From assembly GCF_029854215.1 (NCBI RefSeq), contig NZ_CP122961.1:1798001-1862000 (forward strand): 64,000 bases of DNA, read 5' to 3'. The DNA is from Halomonas alkaliantarctica (lineage in GTDB: Bacteria > Pseudomonadota > Gammaproteobacteria > Pseudomonadales > Halomonadaceae). Shown piece by piece: positions 35,737 through 45,282 of the stretch; within the stretch, counting starts at the first letter, position 1, and each line of letters begins with the position of its first letter. The translations under genes and the position numbers were made by a program. The notes beneath the pieces were generated by a model, which was given only the letters and a program-made list of their open reading frames with translations, ran no database searches and was not told the origin of the DNA.

Positions 35737-38487
35737 ATGGAGTCACCCACTGACGATTTCGGTTTCTCATCAGATATCCCACTCGAGGATATCCATGCTT
35801 GGCATAGCGATGAGGTCATTGCGCTTCTGAAGACGTCACCAACGGGGCTAACGGCAGACGAAGCTAATAAGCGTCTGGCTAGTTACGGGCGTAACCAGTT
35901 ACCGGCAGTGGTTGGCCGCCACCCGCTGTCTCGCTTTTTCGCTCATTTTCACAACGCATTGATCTATTTTCTTTTGGCGGCGGCCGTGGCTGCGTCGTTA
36001 TTGGGGCATCTTGTTGATGCGACGGTCATTGTTGCGGTGGTGTTAGTCAATGCCGTGGTTGGTTTCGTTCAGGAAGGTAAGGCAGAAAAGGCACTGGATA
36101 CTATTCGCAGCCTAATAGCGCCCCATGCACAGCTTTTAAGAGAAGGACGGCGTGTCAAAGTGCCTGTCGAAGAAATCGTTCTCGGCGACATCGTATCGCT
36201 GGAGGCTGGGGATATAGTACCTGCTGATCTTCGGCTTATCCGTACCAGCTCATTGCGCATTGAGGAGGCCATCATAACCGGTGAATCGATGGCCGCTGAA
36301 AAGCAGGCGTTGCCAGCGCCGATAGAGGCAGCGCTCGGTGACCGTTACTCAATGGCGTACTCGGGGACGTTAGTAGCCACTGGGCAGGCGACAGGGGTAG
36401 TGGTGGCCACCGGTAGCGATACCGAAATCGGGCGAATTAGTACCTTGCTGCGCGAAGTTCGACCATTGACCACGCCTCTTCTGCAGCAAATCAATCGCTT
36501 TGGAACGCAGTTTACCTGGATCACGTTAGGGGTGGCGGCCTTACTGTTCGCTTTTGCAGTGTTCGTACGCGGCTATATCTGGACAGAGGCGTTAGTTGCC
36601 GTGGTGGCGTTAGCGGTAGGGGCCATTCCTGAAGGGTTACCGGCAGTTATCACTATCACACTGGCCATCGGGGTGCAGCGCATGGCGCGGCGTAACGCCG
36701 CAATCCGTCAGTTGCCCGCGGTGGAAACGCTGGGGGCTACCTCGGTGATCTGTTCCGACAAGACCGGCACGCTGACGCGCAACGAAATGACCGCGAGAAG
36801 GCTGGAAATCCCTAGTGGCCGAGTCATGGTGACCGGATCCGGCTATGTACCGGAAGGGCAGTTGGAAATAGAGTCAGCCGGTAATGTCCCTGATGATAAG
36901 CGGCTAATGGAAACCGATAGTCTGATTCTGGCAGGGCTGCTGTGCAACGATGCCCAATTGCATGAAGCAGGTGGAGATTGGCATGTTATCGGTGATCCGA
37001 TGGAGGGTGCGCTGGTGACGTTGGCCATCAAAGCTGGTTTGAATCCGGAGCGCAAACGGCATGAGTGGGCACGCCTTGATGAGATACCGTTCGATGCCCA
37101 ACATCGCTTGATGGCCACGCTAAACTTCAATGTGAGTGGTGGGTATCAGATTTTCGTCAAGGGCGCGCCTGACGAAATACTGCTGTTATGCTCCACCCAG
37201 GCGAATGGCGAGGCAGCTGTGCCGCTGGATCGAGAGGCTTGGACGGCTCGGATTACGGCGGCGGCTGATCAGGGTGAGCGCGTGCTTGGCTTCGCCGTCA
37301 AGTCAGCACAGACGGAGGTAAATCAAGTAGACTTCGTTGATCTCAAGGACGGATTGGTTTTTGTTGGCCTAGTCGGGTTCATTGACCCGCCTAGGGAGGA
37401 GGCCATGGCGGCCATTGAGGAGTGTCATTCTGCCGGTATCGAAGTGAAGATGATTACCGGCGACCATGCGGAAACGGCAGCGGCTATTGCCCGCCAATTG
37501 GGGCTGGATCAAAACCCCAGCGTACTCACAGGGTGTGAAATCGACGACATTGCCGATAGTGACCTGCCGAGTATGGTTGACAAAACCAGTGTCTTTGCCC
37601 GAACCAATCCGGAACACAAGCTGCGTATTGTTCGAGCGCTGCAATCGACAGGCGCCATCGTGGCGATGACCGGAGATGGCGTTAATGATGCGCCGTCGTT
37701 GAAGCAAGCGAATGTCGGGGTTGGCATGGGCCACAAGGGTACCGACGCAGCGAAAGAAGCGTCACAGATGGTTCTGCTGGACGACAATTTCGCTTCTATC
37801 GTGGCGGCCGTACATGAAGGCCGAGTGGTCTATGATAATATCCGCAAAGTAGTGGCCTGGACGCTGCCCACGAATGGTGGCGAGGTATTGGCCGTCATTA
37901 CCGCAATTATTTTCAATTTCGCCATGCCGATGTCAGCCGTTCAGATTTTATGGGTCAATCTTGTCACGGCGGGTACGCTCGGTCTGGCTCTGGCGTTTGA
38001 GCCAGCCGAGCCCAACGTGATGCATCGCCGTCCCCGGCCTGCTAAGCAAGGTTTGCTGACCCCTTTTCTAATCTGGCGCGTTGTGCTGGTGTCATTTTTG
38101 TTTTTAGCAGCGGCGCTGGGTATTTTCTTTTACTCGCTTAGTCGAGGCGATGAGCTTGCACTGGCCCGCACTCTGGTGGTCAATGTCATCGTGGTACTAG
38201 AGATTTTTTATCTATTTAACGTGCGTTACCTGCACATGAGCTCATTTAACTGGCGTGGTGTGCTGGGTACCCCTGCTGTGTTGATAGCAGTCACTGTGGT
38301 TTTTATTGCTCAGCTGGGGTTCACATATCTGCCGATCATGCATAGCCTATTCGATACTCGGCCGCTAGATTTTATGGATGGTTTATTAGTCATCGGCATG
38401 GGAATCGCCATGATGTTTGTGCTGGAGGCCGAGAAGGTTCTGGTGCGAAAGGGCGGTTGGTTCGATCATCGAATAGAGAGAGAATAG
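35737..38487 (+). CDS. P-type cation-transporting ATPase (type II, Ca2+-like)
   Basis: 916-residue inner-membrane pump. Cation_ATPase_N is at the start. The actuator motif ITGESMAAEK follows. The membrane ion-site motif VGAIPEGLPAVITITLAIGV and phosphorylation site ICSDKTGTLT (Asp341) follow. The nucleotide domain KGAPDEIL and hinge MTGDGVNDAPSLKQANVGVGMG are intact. Ten helices are expected. PEGLPA fits calcium or related pumps (SERCA/PMR1-like), but Na+ and K+ pumps share it; the ion is uncertain. The start at 35737 follows AAGGAG. The next gene begins 1 base after its stop. Confidence 0.9.
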   Translation: MESPTDDFGFSSDIPLEDIHAWHSDEVIALLKTSPTGLTADEANKRLASYGRNQLPAVVGRHPLSRFFAHFHNALIYFLLAAAVAASLLGHLVDATVIVAVVLVNAVVGFVQEGKAEKALDTIRSLIAPHAQLLREGRRVKVPVEEIVLGDIVSLEAGDIVPADLRLIRTSSLRIEEAIITGESMAAEKQALPAPIEAALGDRYSMAYSGTLVATGQATGVVVATGSDTEIGRISTLLREVRPLTTPLLQQINRFGTQFTWITLGVAALLFAFAVFVRGYIWTEALVAVVALAVGAIPEGLPAVITITLAIGVQRMARRNAAIRQLPAVETLGATSVICSDKTGTLTRNEMTARRLEIPSGRVMVTGSGYVPEGQLEIESAGNVPDDKRLMETDSLILAGLLCNDAQLHEAGGDWHVIGDPMEGALVTLAIKAGLNPERKRHEWARLDEIPFDAQHRLMATLNFNVSGGYQIFVKGAPDEILLLCSTQANGEAAVPLDREAWTARITAAADQGERVLGFAVKSAQTEVNQVDFVDLKDGLVFVGLVGFIDPPREEAMAAIEECHSAGIEVKMITGDHAETAAAIARQLGLDQNPSVLTGCEIDDIADSDLPSMVDKTSVFARTNPEHKLRIVRALQSTGAIVAMTGDGVNDAPSLKQANVGVGMGHKGTDAAKEASQMVLLDDNFASIVAAVHEGRVVYDNIRKVVAWTLPTNGGEVLAVITAIIFNFAMPMSAVQILWVNLVTAGTLGLALAFEPAEPNVMHRRPRPAKQGLLTPFLIWRVVLVSFLFLAAALGIFFYSLSRGDELALARTLVVNVIVVLEIFYLFNVRYLHMSSFNWRGVLGTPAVLIAVTVVFIAQLGFTYLPIMHSLFDTRPLDFMDGLLVIGMGIAMMFVLEAEKVLVRKGGWFDHRIERE

Positions 38488-38488
38488 T

Positions 38489-39145
38489 TTGTCGAAGAGT
38501 GAACAAATAAATCCTCGGTGCTTAAAGCGTGACCCTTATCCTCTTTGGCTCTTCTTTGGCTTCGTGTTCATCTGGGGATGGTTAGCGTTTGAGCCCCATT
38601 ACCGGTCGGATTGGTTACTTGAGAATATATTGGTTTTTATAGCAGTGCCTGTGCTGGGATGGATCTGGTATTGGGGAAATATCTCACGTCTAGCGTGGAG
38701 TTGTATTTTTCTCTTCTTGGTATTCCATGAAATCGGTTCACATTACACTTATTCTGAGGTGCCATATGATCTATGGTGGCAAAAACTGTTTGGTTTCTCT
38801 TTAGATCAAAGCCTTGGCTTCGAGCGTAATCAGTATGATCGATGGGTGCATTTCCTCTATGGTTTATTAATATTGCCACTTGTGGCAGAGCTGATGGAAA
38901 GGCTTTTCCCCCTGGATTCCTGCTTGCGATGGCTTATTCCGGTGATGATTATTATGTCTCATTCATCGCTCTATGAACTTATTGAATGGCTTTCAGTAGA
39001 AGTATTTGGCGACGAGTTAGGCCAAGCCTATCTGGGTGCACAAGGAGATATCTGGGATGCTCAAAAAGATATGGCACTGGCACTTATGGGAGCACTAATA
39101 GCGTGTGTTGTTTGTTTTATGAAACGGCAATTTGCAAAGCCCTAA
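38489..39145 (+). CDS. DUF2238 (YjdF-type) membrane protein
   Basis: 218 residues with about six membrane helices. The DUF2238 hallmarks are present: FHEIGSHYTYSEVPYD, QYDRWVHFLYGLL, YELIEWLSV and GDIWDAQKDMALALMGAL. These conserved His, Asp and Glu residues face the membrane and could bind a metal, but the function is unknown. The start is TTG, placed directly behind the ATPase stop with GAGAGAGAA upstream, so the two are translationally linked. Confidence 0.82.
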   Translation: MSKSEQINPRCLKRDPYPLWLFFGFVFIWGWLAFEPHYRSDWLLENILVFIAVPVLGWIWYWGNISRLAWSCIFLFLVFHEIGSHYTYSEVPYDLWWQKLFGFSLDQSLGFERNQYDRWVHFLYGLLILPLVAELMERLFPLDSCLRWLIPVMIIMSHSSLYELIEWLSVEVFGDELGQAYLGAQGDIWDAQKDMALALMGALIACVVCFMKRQFAKP

Positions 39146-39193
39146 TCAATTCAACAATCACCCCTTAACTTAAGTAATCGCCAAGTATCGGTC

Positions 39194-39214
39194 AGAGGGT
39201 GAACCCCTCTTTTT
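39194..39214 (+). terminator. Terminator after the ATPase-DUF2238 operon
   Basis: AGAGGG pairs with CCCTCT over a five-base loop, followed by TTTTT. Short but well placed. Confidence 0.6.
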
Positions 39215-39355
39215 ATATAAGGCAAAACCAGAATTCATGAGTTGATCCAAATATCTTAGCCAGCCTGCTCATCGCAAAGGATTTGTATTAGAGCGCCTGA
39301 CCCCGTATTTGCCCGGTTCTGGCGCTGAGTTATCGCACTTCAGAGAGTTTTTTGG

Positions 39356-40210
39356 CTATTCCGTCCGGCTCGTGTCATAGATACATGTCCCTGCCACGAA
39401 CGTCTGCTGCGGCTGAAGTTCGCTATTGAGTAACGTCACATCAGCGTCGAAGCCGGTAGCTATACGGCCCTTGCTGGTGTGTAAACCGAGCACCCAGGCC
39501 ACTTTCGCGGAAATCAGGCCCAATGCTGATTCGAGAGGCAACACACCTTCATGAATGAGACGTTGCCAATCCGCAATCAGTGTCGTGTTTTTGGCTACCT
39601 TCATTCCCATATATGCCCCGTGGGCATCGAATTCCGGCAAGCTGCCATTGCAATCCGAGCTCATAGTGATGCGCTCTGGTGGTACGCCTAGCTCGAGTAA
39701 TCGTGACACGGCATCAAAGCCGGAAAGGCCGTCGCCAGCGTCTTCGAATGCCGTGACGTCGACACTGGCGCAATAGGTCAATGCGTAGTCAGCAGCTTCC
39801 TCAAGCAGGGCAGGGTGGCGGTTCACATGGGTGGGGATCACTTGATCGGCGGGAATCTCGGTCTCGGAGAGTAATCGACGCAGCGGCTCCAGCCCCCGTT
39901 CTACGTCACCGACGTGGAAATGGCATATTCCTCGTTTGCCGGCCAGCATGGCCCCAACTCTGGTATCGCTTACAAGCCGCTCTATTTCATCCTGCCGTGG
40001 CTGGCTCGAACGATGGTCCGAAATGGCGATTTCGCCCAGACCGATGACTTCAGGAATCCAGGCCAGGTCGCGCTGAATGTCGCCAGTCAACGTGGGGGGT
40101 GGGACGCGATAGGCACCGGTATACATGAAAGCCGATATGCCGTCGGCCTTGAGCCCGCGCACTTTGGCCAGCAACGGTGTGGTGATGTGACGCCATATTT
40201 CATTCGCCGC
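39356..40210 (-). pseudogene. iadA: Isoaspartyl dipeptidase lacking its N-terminus
   Basis: IadA removes beta-aspartyl dipeptides. The remaining 272 codons match IadA from about residue 115 to the end: LKADGISAFMYTGAYRVPPPT, ISDHRSSQP, CHFHVGDVERGL, THVNRHPAL and SSDCNGSLP supply the later metal ligands. The first 115 or so residues are missing, including the essential HxH of the zinc site and the N-terminal beta-sandwich. Similarity fades near 40210, just before GTTCCCTAAAAGCG. It is therefore a 5'-deleted gene, and the junction marks a rearrangement next to the ATP-grasp pair. Confidence 0.8.
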
Positions 40211-40387
40211 CCAGCGACGCTTTTAGGGAACGCATGAGGATTTAACCCACATCTTCACTTATAACAGCTGAAAACCACCCCAGCCAGCTTAATAACCACC
40301 CCTTTGGCTGACCAAGTCTCTGCTATGAAGCAGTGGCGTTTCTACTCTCTTGCATATTGTCCCAGCGCAGCAACGATAATCCGCTAT

Positions 40388-40432
40388 GCTTCGATATGAA
40401 GCCTTTCCCACGCCTGGAGCCTGAATGCTCCA
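40388..40432 (+). promoter_or_regulatory. Two short hairpins in the leader of the ATP-grasp gene
   Basis: GCTTC-gatat-GAAGC (40388-40402) and TGGAGC-ctgaat-GCTCCA (40415-40432) stand in tandem, the second ending 43 bases before the start codon. They could regulate translation or be part of an attenuator; neither has a U-tract. Confidence 0.35.
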
Positions 40433-40475
40433 GCAGCGAGTAGTGCGACAGCCGAGCTTACGCCAGGAGGCGGTC

Positions 40476-41777
40476 ATGAGTGTTCGGAATATTTTTGTTG
40501 TCGGGTTGGATGAGCATAATCGCCAACGTCTCGCGCATTTACGCGGGGCTGAAAACTACCGTTTCCACGGCGTGATCGAACCCGCCGAAGTCAATGACAC
40601 GGAGATCTTTCCTATCGAGGACATGCTCGCTCGGGCCGAAACCCAACTGATAGCATTTGGTGAGCCTGTCGATGCCATCGTTGGCTACATGGATTTTCCT
40701 GTCTCGACCATGCTGCCGATACTCTGTGAGCGGCTGGGTACGCGCTCCACCAGTCTCGAAAGTTTGCTCAAATGCGAGCACAAGTATTGGAGTCGGCTCG
40801 TTCAGCATGAAGTGATTGCCGATTACATTCCCCGTTTTACCGCCTTTGATCCCTTCGATAACCAAGCACTTCAACGTATTGGGGAGGCGGGGCTGTATTT
40901 TCCGTTCTTCGTCAAACCCATCAAATCGTCAGGCTCTAGGCTGGGCTTTCGCATCGACAGCCCTGAAGATTTCGTCCAGGCTGTAGAGCGGTTATGCGAA
41001 GACATCGGGACGATTTCAGAGCCTTTCAATTACGTGCTTGAGCACGCCACTTTGCCTGATGAAGTACGCTTGGTCGATGGCGGGCACTGTATGGCAGAGG
41101 AAATTATTGGTGGGTGGCAATGTACGCTCGAAGGATACGTCTTCCAAGGTGATATTGTCCCTTATGGCATCGTCGATTCGCTTCGCTATCCACAAGTGCT
41201 GAGTTTTTTCTGTTATCGCTATCCTTCGCTGCTCCCCGCTAATATTCAGGAAAAAATGCAAGCGTTGACGCGTAGCATTATGGCCCACATCGGCTACGAC
41301 AATGCGGCTTTCAACATCGAATATTTCTGGGACGAAGTGCAAGATCGTATTTGGCTACTTGAGATCAACACCCGCGTTGCACAATCGCATTGTGATCTGT
41401 TCGAAAAGGTCGATGGGGTCAGCCATCAGCAAGTAATGGTAGACCTGGCGCTGGGGCAGTTGCCAGATATGCCTTACCGCCAAGGCGACTTCAACGTCGC
41501 AGCCAAATTCTTCTATCGTGTGTTCTTTACCGATGCCACCGTCAGCCAAGTACCCAGCGTTGAGGAGATCGAGGCACTTCAACAAGCATTTCCCGGCACT
41601 ATGATCACGCTACAGGTCGAGATAGGCATGCGCCTGTCATCTTTGCCTGAGCAAGACAGTTACAGTTTTGCCTTGGCTTATGTGTGGATGGGCGCAGACG
41701 ACGTAATTACGTTGGAAGATAACTATGCAAGACTAGCCGAGCAGCTACATTTCGCGTTTGAGGACATCGTCGGTTGA
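40476..41777 (+). CDS. ATP-grasp ligase of unknown substrate
   Basis: 433 residues with the ATP-grasp fold, which joins a carboxylate to an amine or thiol through an acyl-phosphate. A pre-ATP-grasp domain fills about residues 1-95. The nucleotide lysine is Lys147 (FFVKPIKSSGSRLGF). The metal-binding acids are Glu282 (AAFNIEYF) and Glu296/Asn298 (LLEINTR). The start at 40476 follows CCAGGAGG. The closest recognisable relatives are carbamoyl-phosphate/biotin-carboxylase-like stand-alone ATP-grasp proteins. It is followed 60 bases on by the CocE hydrolase, which suggests a shared pathway that makes and cleaves an amide or ester. No function should be assumed. Confidence 0.85.
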   Translation: MSVRNIFVVGLDEHNRQRLAHLRGAENYRFHGVIEPAEVNDTEIFPIEDMLARAETQLIAFGEPVDAIVGYMDFPVSTMLPILCERLGTRSTSLESLLKCEHKYWSRLVQHEVIADYIPRFTAFDPFDNQALQRIGEAGLYFPFFVKPIKSSGSRLGFRIDSPEDFVQAVERLCEDIGTISEPFNYVLEHATLPDEVRLVDGGHCMAEEIIGGWQCTLEGYVFQGDIVPYGIVDSLRYPQVLSFFCYRYPSLLPANIQEKMQALTRSIMAHIGYDNAAFNIEYFWDEVQDRIWLLEINTRVAQSHCDLFEKVDGVSHQQVMVDLALGQLPDMPYRQGDFNVAAKFFYRVFFTDATVSQVPSVEEIEALQQAFPGTMITLQVEIGMRLSSLPEQDSYSFALAYVWMGADDVITLEDNYARLAEQLHFAFEDIVG

Positions 41778-41837
41778 CGTGCTCTCTTTGCAGGCCCTCA
41801 TTATAAGAAATCCCGTCACGGAAAAGGAAAGAAGGTC

Positions 41838-43880
41838 ATGCATATCGTCAGCGATTTGCCCCGCAAGGTGCAGGAAGAGGAAGATTGGATCACCCTATCC
41901 GATGGGTGTCGGCTGGGCATCCGTATCTGGCGCCCGGTGGATGCTGAGAACGATCCGGTGCCTGCAATTCTTGAATATCTGCCTTATCGCAAGCGCGATC
42001 TAACGGCAATGCGCGATGTTCAGACGCACGCCTACTGGGCGGGTCATGGTTATGCCGGGGTACGGGTAGATATCCGCGGCAGCGGCGAGTCAGACGGCGT
42101 GCTGACCGACGAATACCTGCAGCAGGAACTGGACGATGGGGTCGAAGTTCTGCGCTGGCTAGTTCAGCAGCCCTGGTGCACCGGAGATATAGGTATGATC
42201 GGCATCTCCTGGGGAGGGTTCAATGGACTGCAGATCGCGGCGCTGCAGCCGCCCGAGCTGAAGGCAGTCATTACGCTGTGCTCGACCGACGATCGCTACG
42301 CCGATGATGTTCACCACATGGGGGGCTGCCTGCTCGGCGACAATCTGTCATGGGCTTCGACCATGTTCGATGGCAATACCTGTCCGCCCGACCCGCAGTT
42401 GGTCGGCGAACGCTGGCGGGACATGTGGCTGGAGCGCCTCGAGGGAAGCGGGCTGTGGTTGGCGACCTGGCTCCAGCACCAGCGCCGCGACGACTACTGG
42501 AAGCATGGCTCGGTCTGCGAAGAATTCTCGCGCATTCGTTGCCCGGTCTATGCCGTCAGCGGCTGGGCCGACGGCTACTGCAACGCTGTTTTCCGGCTGC
42601 TTGAAGGGCTTGATGTGCCACGCAAGGGTCTGGTTGGGCCTTGGGCGCACAAATATCCCCACTTGGGTGTTCCGGGGCCGGCCATCGGCTTTTTACAGGA
42701 ATCGCTACGCTGGTGGGATTATTGGTTGAAGGGCAAGGAAACGGGCATCATGGATGAGCCGATGTTGCGCGTGTGGATGCAGGAATCGGTTCCTCCTTCG
42801 GCCCGCTACAAATCTCGGCCAGGGCGCTGGGTGTCAGAACCCAGCTGGCCATCACCGCGGATTGTGCCAAGCTACTTTCGCCTGACCAGCGGGCACGATC
42901 TTCTGCCTATTCAGCAGGGCGCTGAGGCTTCCGTAGCGGGCAACGACATTCCTCTCTCTGTGCGCTCGCCGCTATCGGTCGGACTGTATGCCGGTAAGTG
43001 GTGTTCCTACAATGCGCCGCCTGATCTACCGCACGATCAACGAGAAGAAGATGGCGGCTCGTTGATCTTCCAAACACCGCGACTGGAAAAAGAGATCGAG
43101 ATTTGCGGGCAGCCCGTAGTCGAACTCGATATCGAAGCCGACCAGCCCGTGGCAATGGTGGCGTTAAGGCTCGCCGACATCGCACAGGATGACAAGGCGA
43201 CTCGGATCTCCTATGGGCTTTTGAATCTGACCCACCGCGACAGCGATGAATTTCCAGAACCGTTGGTGCCGGGCAAGCGTTATCGCGTGCGCATACTTCT
43301 GAAGCACATCGCGCAAAACTTTCCCGTGGGTAACGCCATTCGCCTCTCGCTCTCGACCAGTTATTGGCCACTGGCTTGGCCAGCGCCAGTGCCCGTCAAG
43401 CTGACAGTGCATCCGGCCACCAGCCGACTGATCCTGCCGTGTCGTGAACCCCAGCCCCAAGAAGAAGCCGCGCTGCCAGAATTTGGCCTGCCGGAAGCAG
43501 CACCGCCGCTAGCGGTTACCGTGATACAGCCGACTCAAGAAGCTTGGCGGGTGATCCGCGATCTGGCCAAGGATCAGACCATACTCGAAGTCATCAATGA
43601 TGAAGGTACTTTCCGGATCGATAACATCGATCTGGAACTCTCTTCTCGGGTTATCGAGCGCTACACTTATGACTACGGCAACTACGACAGTCTAAGCGGC
43701 TGGACAGAGTGGGAGCGCAGTTTTCGACGCGGCGACTGGATGGTACGCAGTGTCACCCGCACCTTGATGACATCGAATGCAGAAAGCTTTCGCTTGCGTG
43801 CGACATTGGATGCCTATGAGGGCGAAGGCCGGGTTTTTTCTAAGAGTTGGGACGAAGAAATTCCAAGAGATCTTATTTGA
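41838..43880 (+). CDS. CocE/NonD family (peptidase S15-like) hydrolase
   Basis: 680-residue alpha/beta-hydrolase. The nucleophile is Ser124 in GMIGISWGGFNG. The aspartate lies in SGWADGYCN and the histidine in GPWAHKYPH. A C-terminal jelly-roll domain (PepX_C, about residues 350-560) and an extra C-terminal beta region follow. Relatives include cocaine esterase, X-Pro dipeptidyl peptidase and alpha-amino-acid ester hydrolases. There is no signal peptide, so it is cytosolic. The ribosome-binding site AAAGAAGG precedes the ATG. Its GC content looks higher than in neighbours on both sides. It is probably co-transcribed with the ATP-grasp gene. Confidence 0.87.
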   Translation: MHIVSDLPRKVQEEEDWITLSDGCRLGIRIWRPVDAENDPVPAILEYLPYRKRDLTAMRDVQTHAYWAGHGYAGVRVDIRGSGESDGVLTDEYLQQELDDGVEVLRWLVQQPWCTGDIGMIGISWGGFNGLQIAALQPPELKAVITLCSTDDRYADDVHHMGGCLLGDNLSWASTMFDGNTCPPDPQLVGERWRDMWLERLEGSGLWLATWLQHQRRDDYWKHGSVCEEFSRIRCPVYAVSGWADGYCNAVFRLLEGLDVPRKGLVGPWAHKYPHLGVPGPAIGFLQESLRWWDYWLKGKETGIMDEPMLRVWMQESVPPSARYKSRPGRWVSEPSWPSPRIVPSYFRLTSGHDLLPIQQGAEASVAGNDIPLSVRSPLSVGLYAGKWCSYNAPPDLPHDQREEDGGSLIFQTPRLEKEIEICGQPVVELDIEADQPVAMVALRLADIAQDDKATRISYGLLNLTHRDSDEFPEPLVPGKRYRVRILLKHIAQNFPVGNAIRLSLSTSYWPLAWPAPVPVKLTVHPATSRLILPCREPQPQEEAALPEFGLPEAAPPLAVTVIQPTQEAWRVIRDLAKDQTILEVINDEGTFRIDNIDLELSSRVIERYTYDYGNYDSLSGWTEWERSFRRGDWMVRSVTRTLMTSNAESFRLRATLDAYEGEGRVFSKSWDEEIPRDLI

Positions 43881-44032
43881 GTTTGAGGGGTGGGCTCTTT
43901 TCATGCGAAAAGTGGCATTTTCAATAGCCGCTGAGCCGGTAGCAGAAGAGGGTGATTAGTACCATCCCGACAGCCACCATCAAGTGAGTTATCGCGGTGC
44001 TAGGCAGATAACTTTCAGTGACGGATAAAGCG

Positions 44033-44791
44033 ATGAAAACGTTCTTACGTTGGCTGCTCAGTCTGGTAGCGCTTTTAGCGCTGCTATTGACGGGGCCTGT
44101 TTGGTTATTGGCGAGTAATCAGGTGGTGACTGACGGTCATTGGTCATCGCTAGATCGTTCATCCGCGGGTATAGCACCGGATCCTGCGGAGAGTTCTGAA
44201 GCCGTGGTTCAAGTCTATTCCGCTCGTGCTTATAACTGGCGCGGAGCGTTTGGCGAACATATCTGGATTGCGACCAAGGCGGAAAATGCCGATAGCTACC
44301 GGCTCCATCAAGTGCTGAGCTGGCGGCGTCCAACGGTGGTGTCTTCAATAGATACGCCTGATCGTGCTTGGTTTGGTAACTCGCCTACGCTACTGGCGGA
44401 TTACCGAGGCGATGACGCTGCGCAGTTGATACCGCAGATTGAGACCGCTGCCGCTGACTACCCCCAAGCCGAGCTATATCGTGTATGGCCTGGGCCGAAC
44501 AGCAATAGTTTTATCGCTTGGGTAATACGCGAAGTACCCGGTTTTGAGGTGGCTCTCCCGGTGACTGCTATCGGCAAGGACTATATTTTCAATGGCGTTT
44601 TTGCGGCGGCGCCCAGCGGTACCGGTTATCAGCTCTCATTGGGTGGGGTGGTAGGCTTAATGGTGGCGCTGGAGGAGGGTATTGAAATCAATTTCTTAGG
44701 TTTGAGCTTTGGTATCGACGTTATGCGACCCGCTGTGAAACTACCGGGAGTAGGTCGGTTGGGTATGCCCGCAAAAGTGTTGGGAGGCTGA
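44033..44791 (+). CDS. DUF3750 family envelope protein
   Basis: 252 residues with an N-terminal signal-anchor helix (FLRWLLSLVALLALLLTGPVW) and a periplasmic domain. The block EAVVQVYSARAYNWRGAFGEHIWIATK and the later YDVEL-like sequence mark DUF3750, whose function is not known. A conserved Asp-His-Tyr arrangement (YNWRGAFGEHIW, RVWPGPNSNSF) hints at an enzyme. A GTG at 44018 in the same frame is an alternative start that adds five residues. Monocistronic. Confidence 0.75.
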   Translation: MKTFLRWLLSLVALLALLLTGPVWLLASNQVVTDGHWSSLDRSSAGIAPDPAESSEAVVQVYSARAYNWRGAFGEHIWIATKAENADSYRLHQVLSWRRPTVVSSIDTPDRAWFGNSPTLLADYRGDDAAQLIPQIETAAADYPQAELYRVWPGPNSNSFIAWVIREVPGFEVALPVTAIGKDYIFNGVFAAAPSGTGYQLSLGGVVGLMVALEEGIEINFLGLSFGIDVMRPAVKLPGVGRLGMPAKVLGG

Positions 44792-44822
44792 CCCTAAGAG
44801 TAAAAGCTGCGTCAATGTATTT

Positions 44823-44852
44823 GCAGATACTTTTTTATTCAACTAGTATCTG
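44823..44852 (+). promoter_or_regulatory. Inverted repeat before the toxin-antitoxin operon
   Basis: CAGATAC at 44824-44830 and GTATCTG at 44846-44852 form a perfect 7-base inverted repeat, 32 bases before the antitoxin start. It is a likely operator for autoregulation by the antitoxin. Confidence 0.55.
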
Positions 44853-44883
44853 TAGATGAAAGACGAAGGCTAAGAGGGTAGCT

Positions 44884-45282
44884 ATGCAAACGGCACACGA
44901 TATTTCCCAAAACAGGGCAGCGGCGGCGGCAGGCTTGAAAGCCGCTGTGCGCATTCTGGATAAGTGGCAAGCATCTGGCGAGCAGGGTGAAGCGATTTTG
45001 CGCGTTTCGCATAGCACTTACGCACGTGCCCGGCGCGGGGATCTTGTCGAGATCAAATTAGATAGCGACCAGCTAACTCGGATCAGCTACTTACTCAACA
45101 TTCACGCTGCGCTGCGGATGATATTTGATAACCCAGAGAATCTTTATGGGTTTGTCAATTTGGTGAATCACAATCCCTACTTTAATGGCCGCACGCCGCT
45201 TGAAATTATCGGCTCCGGTGATTTTGCGGCACTCTACGAAACCTTTAAGCGTATCGATAGCCTACGGGGAAGCCAGTGGTGA
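44884..45282 (+). CDS. Xre/MbcA/ParS-type antitoxin
   Basis: 132 residues. An N-terminal helix-turn-helix (about 20-65: AVRILDKWQASGEQGEAILRVSHSTYARARRG) binds DNA. The C-terminal DUF2384 toxin-binding domain carries LLNIHAALRMIFDNPENLYGFVN, HNPYFNGRTPLEII and GDFAALYETFKRID. It neutralises the RES toxin encoded next and should repress the operon. The ribosome-binding site AAGAGGG lies upstream. Its stop overlaps the toxin start. Confidence 0.9.
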   Translation: MQTAHDISQNRAAAAAGLKAAVRILDKWQASGEQGEAILRVSHSTYARARRGDLVEIKLDSDQLTRISYLLNIHAALRMIFDNPENLYGFVNLVNHNPYFNGRTPLEIIGSGDFAALYETFKRIDSLRGSQW

